Positions 1 through 6,050 of a stretch of DNA of 6,050 nucleotides are shown one piece after another. The stretch spans positions 1-6,050 of the forward strand of contig SLIC01000123.1 in the NCBI GenBank assembly GCA_007135845.1, given 5' to 3'. The DNA is from Candidatus Brevefilum sp. (GTDB lineage Bacteria > Chloroflexota > Anaerolineae > Anaerolineales > Anaerolineaceae). A program made the position numbers and the translations under genes. Positions within the stretch are counted from its first letter, which is position 1; each line of letters starts with the position of its first letter. The notes under the pieces were generated by a model. It saw nothing but the letters and a program-made list of their open reading frames with translations, did no database searches and had not been told where the DNA came from.

Positions 1-615
1 GATCATCCTGTCAGCGAAGAGGATATCATCTCAACTTTTTCCGGATTACGTCCGGTGATCCAAACCAATGCGCCAACACCATCCCAGGAATCAAGGGCTC
101 ATGAAATATGGTGTGAAAATGGCCTGGTCACCATTTCCGGCGGAAAATTGACCATCTTTCGTGTCATGGCTGCAGATGTGCTTAATTATTGCGCGAGTAA
201 GCTGCCCGGGAGTTTAAAGTTTGATCACCGAACAGCTTGTTTTATCCATCCAAAACCTCGAGAGCGCCAGGACCTCAACAACCCGGATTGGATACTGATG
301 GCAGGACGTTTGGGCTATGACGTCAACCAGTTTTTCGCCGACGCCAAACCACAAGATTTAAAACCAATCAACCCCATTCCCGAATTATGGGCAGAGCTGG
401 CATGGGCTGCAGAAAACGAAGCAGTTGTCCACCTTGATGACCTGCTATTAAGACGTGTCAGGCTGGGTGTCCTTTTCCCCAAGGGTGGTATGGATTTGAT
501 GGACGAGGTCCGCAAGCGCATACAGGCACCGCTCGGATGGTCCGATCAAACCTGGGCAGCTGAAGTTGAACGCTATCTGGAAATTTGGCGAGAAAACTAT
601 TACTTACCACAGTAA
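1..615 (+). CDS. glpD: FAD-dependent glycerol-3-phosphate dehydrogenase (GlpD type), C-terminal part, 5' end outside window
   Basis: Frame 1 is open from the first base to the TAA at 613-615, giving the last 204 residues; the start lies upstream. The family oxidises sn-glycerol 3-phosphate to dihydroxyacetone phosphate with FAD and reduces membrane quinone. Visible marks are the acidic-then-GLRP segment (SGLRP at about 40-54; family members have GxRPL here) and the GLVTISGGKLT-F-R stretch at 121-162, which matches the end of the FAD/substrate domain (usually GGKLTTYR). The Arg of GLRP and Lys of GGK fall where the family contacts substrate phosphate. The rest is the helical DAO C-terminal domain, with an HLDDLLLRRVRLG segment. 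The protein stops after this domain, with no cysteine-rich [2Fe-2S] extension as in GlpA, so it is GlpD-like. The next gene is an FGGY kinase 88 bases downstream, the usual pairing in polyol catabolism. A related polyol-phosphate dehydrogenase (EryB-like) is possible, since the N-terminal part is missing. Confidence 0.88.
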   Translation, partial: DHPVSEEDIISTFSGLRPVIQTNAPTPSQESRAHEIWCENGLVTISGGKLTIFRVMAADVLNYCASKLPGSLKFDHRTACFIHPKPRERQDLNNPDWILMAGRLGYDVNQFFADAKPQDLKPINPIPELWAELAWAAENEAVVHLDDLLLRRVRLGVLFPKGGMDLMDEVRKRIQAPLGWSDQTWAAEVERYLEIWRENYYLPQ

Positions 616-633
616 TTCTAACTTATGGCCAAT

Positions 634-662
634 TTGGGGACAGTTTTAGATTATGATATAAG
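634..662 (+). promoter_or_regulatory. possible weak sigma-70-like promoter before the kinase
   Basis: TTGGGG (634-639) is followed after 17 bases by TATAAG (657-662); TATGAT at 652-657 is an overlapping alternative -10. The -35 matches the consensus at only three positions, so this is a candidate and nothing more. It lies in the 88-base gap between the dehydrogenase and the kinase, and would leave a leader of roughly 35 bases before the kinase start. No clear terminator separates the two genes, so read-through from the dehydrogenase is equally plausible. Confidence 0.2.
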
Positions 663-693
663 TGAACCACACAATCCACTATAGCTGTCAGCC

Positions 694-698
694 GGAGG
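694..698 (+). promoter_or_regulatory. ribosome binding site that fixes the kinase start
   Basis: A perfect GGAGG ends five bases before the ATG at 704. It favours this start over the in-frame GTG at 662, which has no Shine-Dalgarno sequence and would add 14 residues unlike any FGGY kinase N-terminus. Confidence 0.85.
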
Positions 699-703
699 TA
701 TAC

Positions 704-2254
704 ATGGCAGGTGAGCAAATCCTGGCAATTGATAATGGGACGCAGAGCGTCCGAGCGCTCCTCTTTGACCTGAATGGGAAACTCATCGCAAAAAATCGCA
801 TTCCTATTCAACCCTATTATTCAAAAAATCCAGGTTGGGCAGAACAGGATCCACAGGTCTTCTGGGATGGTGTCTGCCAGGCATGCCAGGGTCTCTGGAA
901 ATTGGACGGGGTCAATAAAAATGCCATTGCTGGCGTGGGTTTAACTACACAACGTTCAACAGTGATCAATATGGATGATGAACAAAACCCGCTACGCCCA
1001 GCAATCGTCTGGTTAGACCAACGCAGGACAGAAGGGCTGCCACCAGTAAGTGGCTTATGGGGTCTCATTTTTAAATTGGCCGGAATGCAAGACACTGTCA
1101 GGTATTTTCAAGCAGAAGCAGAAGCCAACTGGATCAAAACGCATCAACCCGAAATCTGGAAGAAAACCGACAAATATGTTCTCCTGTCTGGGTACTTAAC
1201 ACACAAACTAACTGGCAAAGTGATCGATTCAATAGGCTGCCAGGTGGCATACATTCCCTTTGATTATAAAAACCAGGATTGGGCAAAGCCCAGTGATTGG
1301 AAATGGCAGGCAGTCCAGGTTGAAAGAGAGATGCTGCCAGATTTGGTAAAGCCAACCGAGTTACTGGGACATATCACTCAAGAAGCCTCTCTGGCAACTG
1401 GTATCCCTGAGGGGCTACCTTTGATTGCCACAGCAGCCGATAAAGCCACTGAGGTAATTGGTGCAGGATGCCTTGAGCCACACATCGGTTGTTTGAGCTT
1501 TGGTACCACTGCGACCATCAATACCACACACGAGAAATATATTGAGGTCATTCCCCTGATCCCTCCCTACCCATCGGCTGTGCCCGGGGCATATTCTCTG
1601 GAAGTACAAATTTATCGCGGCTTTTGGATGGTAAGCTGGTTCAAAGAGGAGTTCGGCTTGCAAGAAAAACGCGAGGCCGAGCGGCGTGGAATAGAGGCGG
1701 AAGTTTTATTTGATGAGCTCTTGAACACTGTGTCTCCCGGCGCAGAAGGTTTAGTTTTGCAGCCCTACTGGTCACCTGGTTTAAAGATTCCCGGTCCTGA
1801 AGCTAAAGGGGCAGTGATCGGCTTTGGAGATGTCCATACCCGTGCCCATTTTTATCGAGCCATCATTGAAGGCTTAGGCTACGCTTTGCGTGAGGCTATG
1901 GAGCGGACGGAGAAGCGTTCACACATCCCGATCACAGCCCTTCGGGTTGCAGGAGGCGGCAGTCAGAGCCCGGGTGTGATGCAGATCACTGCGGATATTT
2001 TTGGACTTCCCGTCACAAGACCGCATGTTTTCGAGGCCTCAGGGCTTGGAGCAGCCATTGATGTGGCGGTTGGGTTGGGTCTCCATCCAGATTTTCCCTC
2101 TGCGATCGCAGATATGACCCATCTTGGAGACACCTTTGAGCCATCCTCTGCTCGGCACGAAATGTATACAGAGCTTTTTAATAATATCTACAAACGAATG
2201 TACAAGCGCCTGCAACCTCTTTACAACAAAATCCGGGATATTATTAAGTATTAA
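704..2254 (+). CDS. FGGY-family carbohydrate/polyol kinase, substrate unknown
   Basis: This 516-residue ATP-dependent sugar or polyol kinase of the FGGY family (usual length about 490-530) is complete. It opens with the first phosphate-binding strand-turn ([10 protein letters not shown], Asp10 to Ala18). It has GLTTQRST (79-86) and WLDQRR (103-108) at the sugar site, the catalytic base Asp246 in an AADKAT context, a GTTA adenosine-side loop, and the second FGGY signature beginning GGGSQSP at 417. Asp246 and Trp103 fall at almost the same numbers as in E. coli glycerol kinase. The QRE of glycerol kinase, whose Glu contacts glycerol, is QRS here. With the different central region (HQPEIW, LTHKLTG, closer in style to xylulokinase), this makes glycerol less certain despite the neighbouring GlpD. 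The start at ATG 704 follows from the GGAGG at 694. The product is cytoplasmic. Candidates are glycerol, erythritol, another polyol or a ketose. Family is certain, substrate is not. Confidence 0.92.
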   Translation: MAGEQILAIDNGTQSVRALLFDLNGKLIAKNRIPIQPYYSKNPGWAEQDPQVFWDGVCQACQGLWKLDGVNKNAIAGVGLTTQRSTVINMDDEQNPLRPAIVWLDQRRTEGLPPVSGLWGLIFKLAGMQDTVRYFQAEAEANWIKTHQPEIWKKTDKYVLLSGYLTHKLTGKVIDSIGCQVAYIPFDYKNQDWAKPSDWKWQAVQVEREMLPDLVKPTELLGHITQEASLATGIPEGLPLIATAADKATEVIGAGCLEPHIGCLSFGTTATINTTHEKYIEVIPLIPPYPSAVPGAYSLEVQIYRGFWMVSWFKEEFGLQEKREAERRGIEAEVLFDELLNTVSPGAEGLVLQPYWSPGLKIPGPEAKGAVIGFGDVHTRAHFYRAIIEGLGYALREAMERTEKRSHIPITALRVAGGGSQSPGVMQITADIFGLPVTRPHVFEASGLGAAIDVAVGLGLHPDFPSAIADMTHLGDTFEPSSARHEMYTELFNNIYKRMYKRLQPLYNKIRDIIKY

Positions 2255-2310
2255 TGCTTTGATTAAACCCATCGCATCAAAAAAATATGTGTTGACGTTT
2301 AAATATCAGT

Positions 2311-2318
2311 AGAAAGGA
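2311..2318 (+). promoter_or_regulatory. ribosome binding site of the VOC protein
   Basis: AGAAAGGA lies nine bases before the ATG at 2328 in the 73-base gap after the kinase. The gap also holds a TTGACG (2292-2297), but no -10-like hexamer lies at the right distance, so I do not call a promoter here. Confidence 0.65.
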
Positions 2319-2327
2319 TCATCTCCT

Positions 2328-2699
2328 ATGACAAGACCGCAACTCAGCCAGCAAATCACTTTCTTACATGCCCAGGATTTGGAAGAAACGCGAAAATTCT
2401 ACAGCGATGTGTTGGGATTGACCCTGGCACGTGACCAGGGAACCTGCCTCATTTTCGAGATAACCAAAAGTGCCTACCTTGGGTTTTGTGAACACATTGA
2501 ACCCATACCTCCTGGTCGCAAGGTGATTCTTACCCTGGTCAGTGATGATGTGGATGGTTGGTATGCTGTACTAAACAAAAGTGGTCAGAGCATTATTGAT
2601 CCACCAACAGCCAACCCAAAATATGAGATATATCACTTTTTCATTCCAGATCCTAATGGTTATTGGATTGAGATCCAAAAATTCGATCGTCCTTTATGA
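2328..2699 (+). CDS. VOC superfamily (glyoxalase/bleomycin-resistance fold) protein
   Basis: This 123-residue protein has a single VOC unit: beta-alpha-beta-beta-beta twice, normally acting as a dimer with metal sites at the interface. The first module is marked by DLEETRKFYSDVLGL after strand 1. The second is marked by VDGWYAVLNKSG and the typical ending FFIPDPNGYWIEI (from about residue 104), with Glu115 at the usual metal-ligand place. The His/Gln normally found early in strand 1 seems to be Ile here, so the metal site may be incomplete and the chemistry is unknown. Members include glyoxalases, dioxygenases, epimerases and antibiotic-binding proteins, and the sequence does not choose among them. 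Its stop overlaps the start of the peptidase gene (ATGA, 2696-2699), so the two are probably cotranscribed and translationally coupled. The product is cytoplasmic, with no signal peptide. Confidence 0.85.
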   Translation: MTRPQLSQQITFLHAQDLEETRKFYSDVLGLTLARDQGTCLIFEITKSAYLGFCEHIEPIPPGRKVILTLVSDDVDGWYAVLNKSGQSIIDPPTANPKYEIYHFFIPDPNGYWIEIQKFDRPL

Positions 2700-4186
2700 A
2701 CTATAAAAAAGGCTTCTTGTGGCAGCTGGGGGCAACAATCCTGTTGATCTGTCTGGCTGCTTGCACAACACCAACACCCTCACAACCTTCCTTAACGCCC
2801 ATCACAATTTCACCATCTCCACAAGAAGATAATCTCATCGAACCAACACCTGCTGAAACGTCCACCATCCCCACGCTTACACCCACCAAACCAGATCAAA
2901 TTTCATCCACAACAACGCAGTATTACTTTGATGTAGAACTCGATTACGATCAGAAGCATTTGGAAGTTGTCCAAACCATTATTTACACCAATACCATCCA
3001 ATACGCCATCGAGGAACTTCCTATACTTATCCCACCAGCACAAAAAAGGGGTGTATTCTCACTTAGATCCGCTGCCATTGACCAGACAGCAGTGAGATCA
3101 AGATTAACCATAAGAAATGCACAATTGCAGCTGAAGCTCGAGCAGCCGCTGGAATCCGGTCAACAAATTGAAATACAACTTGAATACCAGCTTCGCTTAC
3201 CCAGAGTCGCACAGTCCCTGGGATACACCAACCGCCAGCTGCTCCTGGCCGATTGGTACCCAATGATTCCACCGTATCAAGATGGTGTTGGTTGGGTGAT
3301 CAATTCACCCGGGAGGGTGGGCGAACACCTTGTCTACACCTTGAGTGATTTCCAACTTAACCTTTGCTTGCTTCCAACCTCAAAAGAACTGGTTGTTGCT
3401 GCGAGTGCCCCCGTAATAGAAGCGCAGGATCATTGCTTAATTTATCATCATCAAAATGCACGCAATTTTACCCTGGCAATTAGCCCATATTACCGGGTCT
3501 TCATTGTCGAGAGTGATCTTGTCACTGTTAAGTCTTATACCTTTCCTGAACATGCCGGTTTGGGGCTGCGGTCTGCTGAGTTGACAAACCAGGCCTGGAA
3601 CACATTCACGGATCTGTTTGGCGATAACCAGCGAGAGTTTCTCAGCATTGTTGAAGCGGACATCTTCGACGGCTTGGAGACAGACGGATTGATCTTACTC
3701 AGTGAGTGGTATTACCAGACGGCTGACCCAACACCCCAGAATTATTTTGAACTATTGATCGTTCATGAAACCGCTCACCAATGGTTTTACGCATATGTCC
3801 ACAACGATCAGGCCAATGAACCCTGGCTTGATGAAGCACTAGCAACCTATTGTGAACTTTTATACTATGAAACGCACTACCCCAATCTTGTTGATTGGTG
3901 GTGGCACTTTCGGGTTGCAGTTTATACGCCTGAGGGAGATGTTAATGCCAGCATCTACGATTTCAGGCAGTTCCGACCCTATATTAATGCCGTCTATCTG
4001 CGAGGTGCAATGTTTTTACAGGAGATCAGAGATGAAGTTGGTGACAGTGCTTTCTTCGATGCCTTGCACAAATATGTCCAATCCGCTGACCCAGCCTCAA
4101 TTACAACATCGCATGATTTTTTCGCCGCATTCTCCCAGGTTTCAGAAGTCGATCTTTCGCCTATTTTATTGGATTTTTTCGAGTAA
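2696..4186 (+). CDS. M1-family (gluzincin) metallopeptidase, membrane-anchored lipoprotein
   Basis: This 496-residue protein is a probable zinc aminopeptidase-like enzyme exported and tethered outside the cytoplasmic membrane. Residues 1-22 form a lipoprotein signal peptide (lysines at 4-5, hydrophobic core) ending in the lipobox LAAC, with lipidated Cys23. Residues 24 to about 75 are a Pro/Thr/Ser-rich flexible linker. An M1-type beta-sandwich N-domain follows, starting near YYFDVELDYD. The catalytic domain has HETAH (357-361) and, after 18 residues, the third zinc ligand Glu380 within WLDEALATY; this is the full HExxH-x18-E gluzincin signature. Gly326-Leu-Glu-Thr sits where aminopeptidases have GxMEN, and Tyr434 before RGAMFL matches the transition-state Tyr. 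It ends at 496, without the long helical C-terminal domain of PepN or ERAP1. The start ATG overlaps the VOC stop and has no Shine-Dalgarno sequence of its own, so it probably depends on coupling. Peptide substrate unknown. Confidence 0.93.
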   Translation: MNYKKGFLWQLGATILLICLAACTTPTPSQPSLTPITISPSPQEDNLIEPTPAETSTIPTLTPTKPDQISSTTTQYYFDVELDYDQKHLEVVQTIIYTNTIQYAIEELPILIPPAQKRGVFSLRSAAIDQTAVRSRLTIRNAQLQLKLEQPLESGQQIEIQLEYQLRLPRVAQSLGYTNRQLLLADWYPMIPPYQDGVGWVINSPGRVGEHLVYTLSDFQLNLCLLPTSKELVVAASAPVIEAQDHCLIYHHQNARNFTLAISPYYRVFIVESDLVTVKSYTFPEHAGLGLRSAELTNQAWNTFTDLFGDNQREFLSIVEADIFDGLETDGLILLSEWYYQTADPTPQNYFELLIVHETAHQWFYAYVHNDQANEPWLDEALATYCELLYYETHYPNLVDWWWHFRVAVYTPEGDVNASIYDFRQFRPYINAVYLRGAMFLQEIRDEVGDSAFFDALHKYVQSADPASITTSHDFFAAFSQVSEVDLSPILLDFFE

Positions 4187-4201
4187 TCCACCACAGAAGG
4201 A

Positions 4202-4207
4202 TATAAT
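4202..4207 (+). promoter_or_regulatory. possible -10 element (TATAAT) upstream of the isomerase/LarA pair
   Basis: A perfect TATAAT lies 15 bases after the peptidase stop in the AT-rich 109-base gap. No good -35 is found 16-18 bases upstream (TCGAGT or TTCGAG only). A second candidate, TAAAAT at 4256-4261, also lacks a -35. The region is AT-rich enough for such matches to occur by chance. It does show where a promoter for the downstream pair would have to lie. I see no cobalamin-riboswitch-like conserved box and no terminator hairpin in this gap. Confidence 0.3.
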
Positions 4208-4247
4208 TAGTTTTAGTTCTGATTTTTAAGCTACATCATCTCATAAA

Positions 4248-4257
4248 TATTCGAATA
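4248..4257 (+). other. 10-base perfect palindrome TATTCGAATA
   Basis: TATTCGAATA is identical to its reverse complement and sits about 40 bases before the ATG at 4296, between the two candidate -10 elements. It could be an operator for a dimeric regulator, but the symmetry does not extend beyond ten bases and only one copy is seen, so chance is a real alternative. Confidence 0.2.
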
Positions 4258-4281
4258 AAATTTTACGCTTCACATGATCAG

Positions 4282-4289
4282 AAAGGTGG
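4282..4289 (+). promoter_or_regulatory. ribosome binding site of the TIM-barrel protein
   Basis: AAAGGTGG lies six bases before the ATG at 4296 and supports that start codon. It begins about 100 bases after the peptidase stop, so the TIM-barrel gene starts its own translation and is not coupled to the peptidase. Confidence 0.7.
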
Positions 4290-4295
4290 TTAAAA

Positions 4296-5183
4296 ATGCG
4301 CTTTGGACTAATGGAATTGCAATTAAGTCGCCTTGTTCCTTCAAACGTTGATGCTAAGGAGGCCGTCAATCGCATCTTAAATTTCGACCGAGGTCAGCTT
4401 GTCAGAGGGCTTGCCCATGAGGGATTCTCCTTGATCGAGCTTGGTGGTGATCTGACCCTGTTTTTCCCTTCGGCCTACAAGGAACAGAACATTGACCAGT
4501 TATTAACTTTGAAAGCAGACCTGGACTTATCCTATACCATTCATCTCCCGCTCTGGTCTGTTGAACCTTCAACACCTCTCGAACCCGTCCGCATGGGATC
4601 TGTTGATGCGATTATCGATGTCATTGACGCCGTCGAACCACTCGAACCAGAGGTATATGTTTTACATGCAACAGGAGCCTTAGCTGCCGAGTTTTATCGG
4701 ATGAACCTTCCAGATATGGCAAAATCCCTGGCGTTAAAACAGTTCCAGGGTGGTGCGATCAGCTCAATACAGATCATCTTAGAAGAAACTGGTTTGGACT
4801 CTCGAAAGCTGGCTGTCGAAACGATTGAATTTCCCCTCGATTTAACGCTCGAAATTGCTGATTTGCTAGACCTTTCAATTTGTCTGGACACCGGTCATAT
4901 CCTGGCTGGTTTTTCTGGTGTAATGCATATGGCAGATGCCCTCAAAGCCTGCCTGCCCCGGCTGGCAGAAGTGCACCTCCATGATTCCATTGATTATATG
5001 AAAACAGGTCAGTTAGGGTATGGCAAGGACCATCAAACCTTAGGCTCTGGTTCATTGGATATCACTAGCCTGATCAAGCAGTTGAAAAACGCCAATTTTG
5101 TCGGACCGGTTGTCTTTGAACTTTCGGTTGAAGATGCCCTTGCTTCACTGGATTATCTCAGCTCACTGGGGTTAAACGAATGA
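4296..5183 (+). CDS. TIM-barrel protein of the xylose-isomerase-like / AP endonuclease 2 superfamily
   Basis: This 295-residue cytoplasmic protein belongs to the family that includes sugar(-phosphate) isomerases and epimerases, endonuclease IV and the cobamide-remodelling CbiR. Putative metal ligands stand at the ends of successive strands: His83 (IHLPL), His124 (VLHATG), Glu175 (VETIE), Asp198 and His201 (CLDTGH), His227 (VHLHDS), His246 (KDHQTLGSG) and Glu275 (VFELS). This resembles the endonuclease IV tri-metal set, except that Lys244 seems to replace the Asp of its DxH motif. The H-D-S and H-x-x-LGxG segments are typical of the superfamily. A DNA repair role is not implied, because most relatives act on small molecules. 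The stop overlaps the start of the LarA-family gene (ATGA, 5180-5183), suggesting linked functions such as hydroxyacid or sugar metabolism. Alternatives are a ketose-phosphate epimerase or racemase or a CbiR-like phosphodiesterase. Family is strong, reaction unknown. Confidence 0.87.
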   Translation: MRFGLMELQLSRLVPSNVDAKEAVNRILNFDRGQLVRGLAHEGFSLIELGGDLTLFFPSAYKEQNIDQLLTLKADLDLSYTIHLPLWSVEPSTPLEPVRMGSVDAIIDVIDAVEPLEPEVYVLHATGALAAEFYRMNLPDMAKSLALKQFQGGAISSIQIILEETGLDSRKLAVETIEFPLDLTLEIADLLDLSICLDTGHILAGFSGVMHMADALKACLPRLAEVHLHDSIDYMKTGQLGYGKDHQTLGSGSLDITSLIKQLKNANFVGPVVFELSVEDALASLDYLSSLGLNE

Positions 5184-6050
5184 CATCGTATACCCTGCCG
5201 TATGGTAACAGTCATCTTAATGTTGAAATCCCTGGCATGCACCAGGTCGATCTGCTTTTACCGCAACCCGGGACGACACTTGAGGGTCCAGACCAGGTGA
5301 TTACAGATGCAATTAGATCTCCCATTGGTAATATCAATTGGCAGGCGTTTAATGCAGCAGGAACTGTGGGAATCGCGATTAATGATAAAACTCGACCGGT
5401 TCCCAAGCCAAACCCAGTCCAGCACCTACTGGAACACCTTGAAAATCTGGGCTTTCAACCAGAACAAATCACCCTCTTCATTGGGAGCGGCACGCATCCC
5501 CCGATGTCAACTGCTGAATTAACCCGTATCCTGGACCAGTCCATCATAGATCGCTACCCGGTTATTGTTCATGACTGCGATCACTCACCAATGGTTGACC
5601 TGGGAAAGACAAGTTATCATAACCCGATCCAGATCAATACAGATTATTACCAATGCGATTTGAAAATTTCGGTTGGCAATATTGAACCCCATCATTTCAT
5701 GGGCTTTTCTGGCGGCGTAAAAACAGCAGCGATCGGTCTGGCCAGCCGGAGCACAATCGCGGCCAATCATGCCAACCTGACCCATCCACAAGCTCTCACG
5801 GGCGTTTACCTCATCAATCCCCTGCGGCAGGAGGTTGAAGAAATTGGCCGTAAGGCAGGGATCCATTTTTCTTTAGGCACGATCCTGGATGAGGAAAAAC
5901 ACATTCTTGAAGTTTATTTTGGAGAACCTGCTGCGGTGATGAACGCCGCCATACCGGTTGTGCGCCGTTTGTTTGGCATCAATGTTTCAGAATTGTATGA
6001 CCTGGTGATTGCCTCTCCGGGCGGGGCACCCAAGGATATCAACCTTTACC
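5180..6050 (+). CDS. larA: LarA-family nickel-dependent 2-hydroxyacid racemase/epimerase, 3' end outside window
   Basis: The frame opens at the ATG overlapping the previous stop (ATGA) and stays open to the window end: 290 visible residues of a family of about 420-430. LarA uses a nickel-pincer nucleotide (NPN) cofactor bound covalently to a Lys to interconvert D- and L-lactate by hydride transfer; homologues act on other 2-hydroxyacids. Visible motifs are DKTRP (69-73), GTH with His106, the PHH-xxGFSGGVK segment with His171 and Lys181, and NH with His197. These match the catalytic and cofactor residues of Lactobacillus plantarum LarA (R75, H108, H174, K184, H200) with a near-constant offset of two to three. 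The window ends in SPGGAPKDINLY, just before the expected substrate-binding Gln/Lys. The cofactor synthesis genes larB, larC and larE are not in view. Only a weak GGGG (5168-5171) precedes the start, consistent with coupling to the TIM-barrel gene. Lactate as substrate is unproven, so the symbol indicates family. Confidence 0.9.
   Translation, partial: MTSYTLPYGNSHLNVEIPGMHQVDLLLPQPGTTLEGPDQVITDAIRSPIGNINWQAFNAAGTVGIAINDKTRPVPKPNPVQHLLEHLENLGFQPEQITLFIGSGTHPPMSTAELTRILDQSIIDRYPVIVHDCDHSPMVDLGKTSYHNPIQINTDYYQCDLKISVGNIEPHHFMGFSGGVKTAAIGLASRSTIAANHANLTHPQALTGVYLINPLRQEVEEIGRKAGIHFSLGTILDEEKHILEVYFGEPAAVMNAAIPVVRRLFGINVSELYDLVIASPGGAPKDINLY

Noticed and set aside
626..650. Possible terminator after the dehydrogenase (TGGCCA, CCAATTTGG)
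   Set aside because: The palindromes are too short for a stable hairpin and are not followed by a proper T run.
662..703. In-frame GTG start 14 codons upstream of the kinase ATG
   Set aside because: It has no ribosome binding site and adds residues that do not fit the FGGY N-terminus, while GGAGG at 694-698 points to the ATG at 704.
2292..2297. TTGACG as a -35 element before the VOC gene
   Set aside because: The position 16-18 bases downstream falls in the ribosome binding site and has no -10-like sequence.
2315..2327. AGGA...TCCT inverted repeat over the ribosome site of the VOC gene
   Set aside because: A four-base stem is too weak to argue for translational control and is expected by chance.
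3852..4229. 125-codon open frame on the + strand overlapping the peptidase gene
   Set aside because: It lies in another frame of the M1 catalytic region, which has clear motifs; its translation has no recognisable domain and it has no good ribosome site.
4187..4295. Cobalamin riboswitch before the TIM-barrel gene, which would support a CbiR role
   Set aside because: The 109-base AT-rich gap is too short for a full B12 riboswitch and shows no conserved box.
5585..5866. 93-codon reverse-strand open frame within the LarA-family gene
   Set aside because: It is antisense to the strongly conserved LarA catalytic segment and has no recognisable features.

Overview
The window is a gene-dense bacterial segment of medium GC content (by eye). 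It has six protein-coding genes, all on the + strand; the first and last run off the window edges. I saw no tRNA, rRNA, CRISPR array, insertion sequence or convincing intrinsic terminator. The source cannot be named from one window. The lipoprotein with a Pro/Thr/Ser-rich linker after its lipobox, the codirectional layout and the metabolic gene set suggest an anaerobic Chloroflexota bacterium of the Anaerolineae type. That is an impression from style, not a placement.

Layout: (1) 1-615, the C-terminal third of a GlpD-type FAD-dependent glycerol-3-phosphate dehydrogenase. (2) 704-2254, an FGGY carbohydrate kinase with its own strong ribosome binding site. (3) 2328-2699, a small VOC/glyoxalase-fold protein. 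(4) 2696-4186, a surface lipoprotein of the M1 metallopeptidase family, overlapping gene 3 by ATGA. (5) 4296-5183, a xylose-isomerase-like/AP-endonuclease-2 TIM-barrel protein. (6) 5180 to beyond the window end, a LarA-family (nickel-pincer) 2-hydroxyacid racemase/epimerase, overlapping gene 5 by ATGA.

How they may work together: genes 1 and 2 form a kinase/dehydrogenase pair as in glycerol or other polyol catabolism, where the polyol is phosphorylated and then oxidised by an FAD enzyme that passes electrons to quinone. The kinase has Ser where glycerol kinase has the glycerol-contacting Glu of its QRE motif, so the substrate may not be glycerol. Genes 5 and 6 are translationally coupled and look like an isomerase plus hydroxyacid racemase/epimerase module of unknown substrate. 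Genes 3 and 4 are also coupled, but their functions do not obviously belong together. The gaps of 88, 73 and 109 bases could allow separate transcription units or one loose operon. The sequence does not decide this.

Nothing here is clearly a new system. The points most worth a second look are the kinase substrate, the near-complete endonuclease IV-like metal ligand set in the TIM-barrel protein, and its coupling to the LarA homologue.
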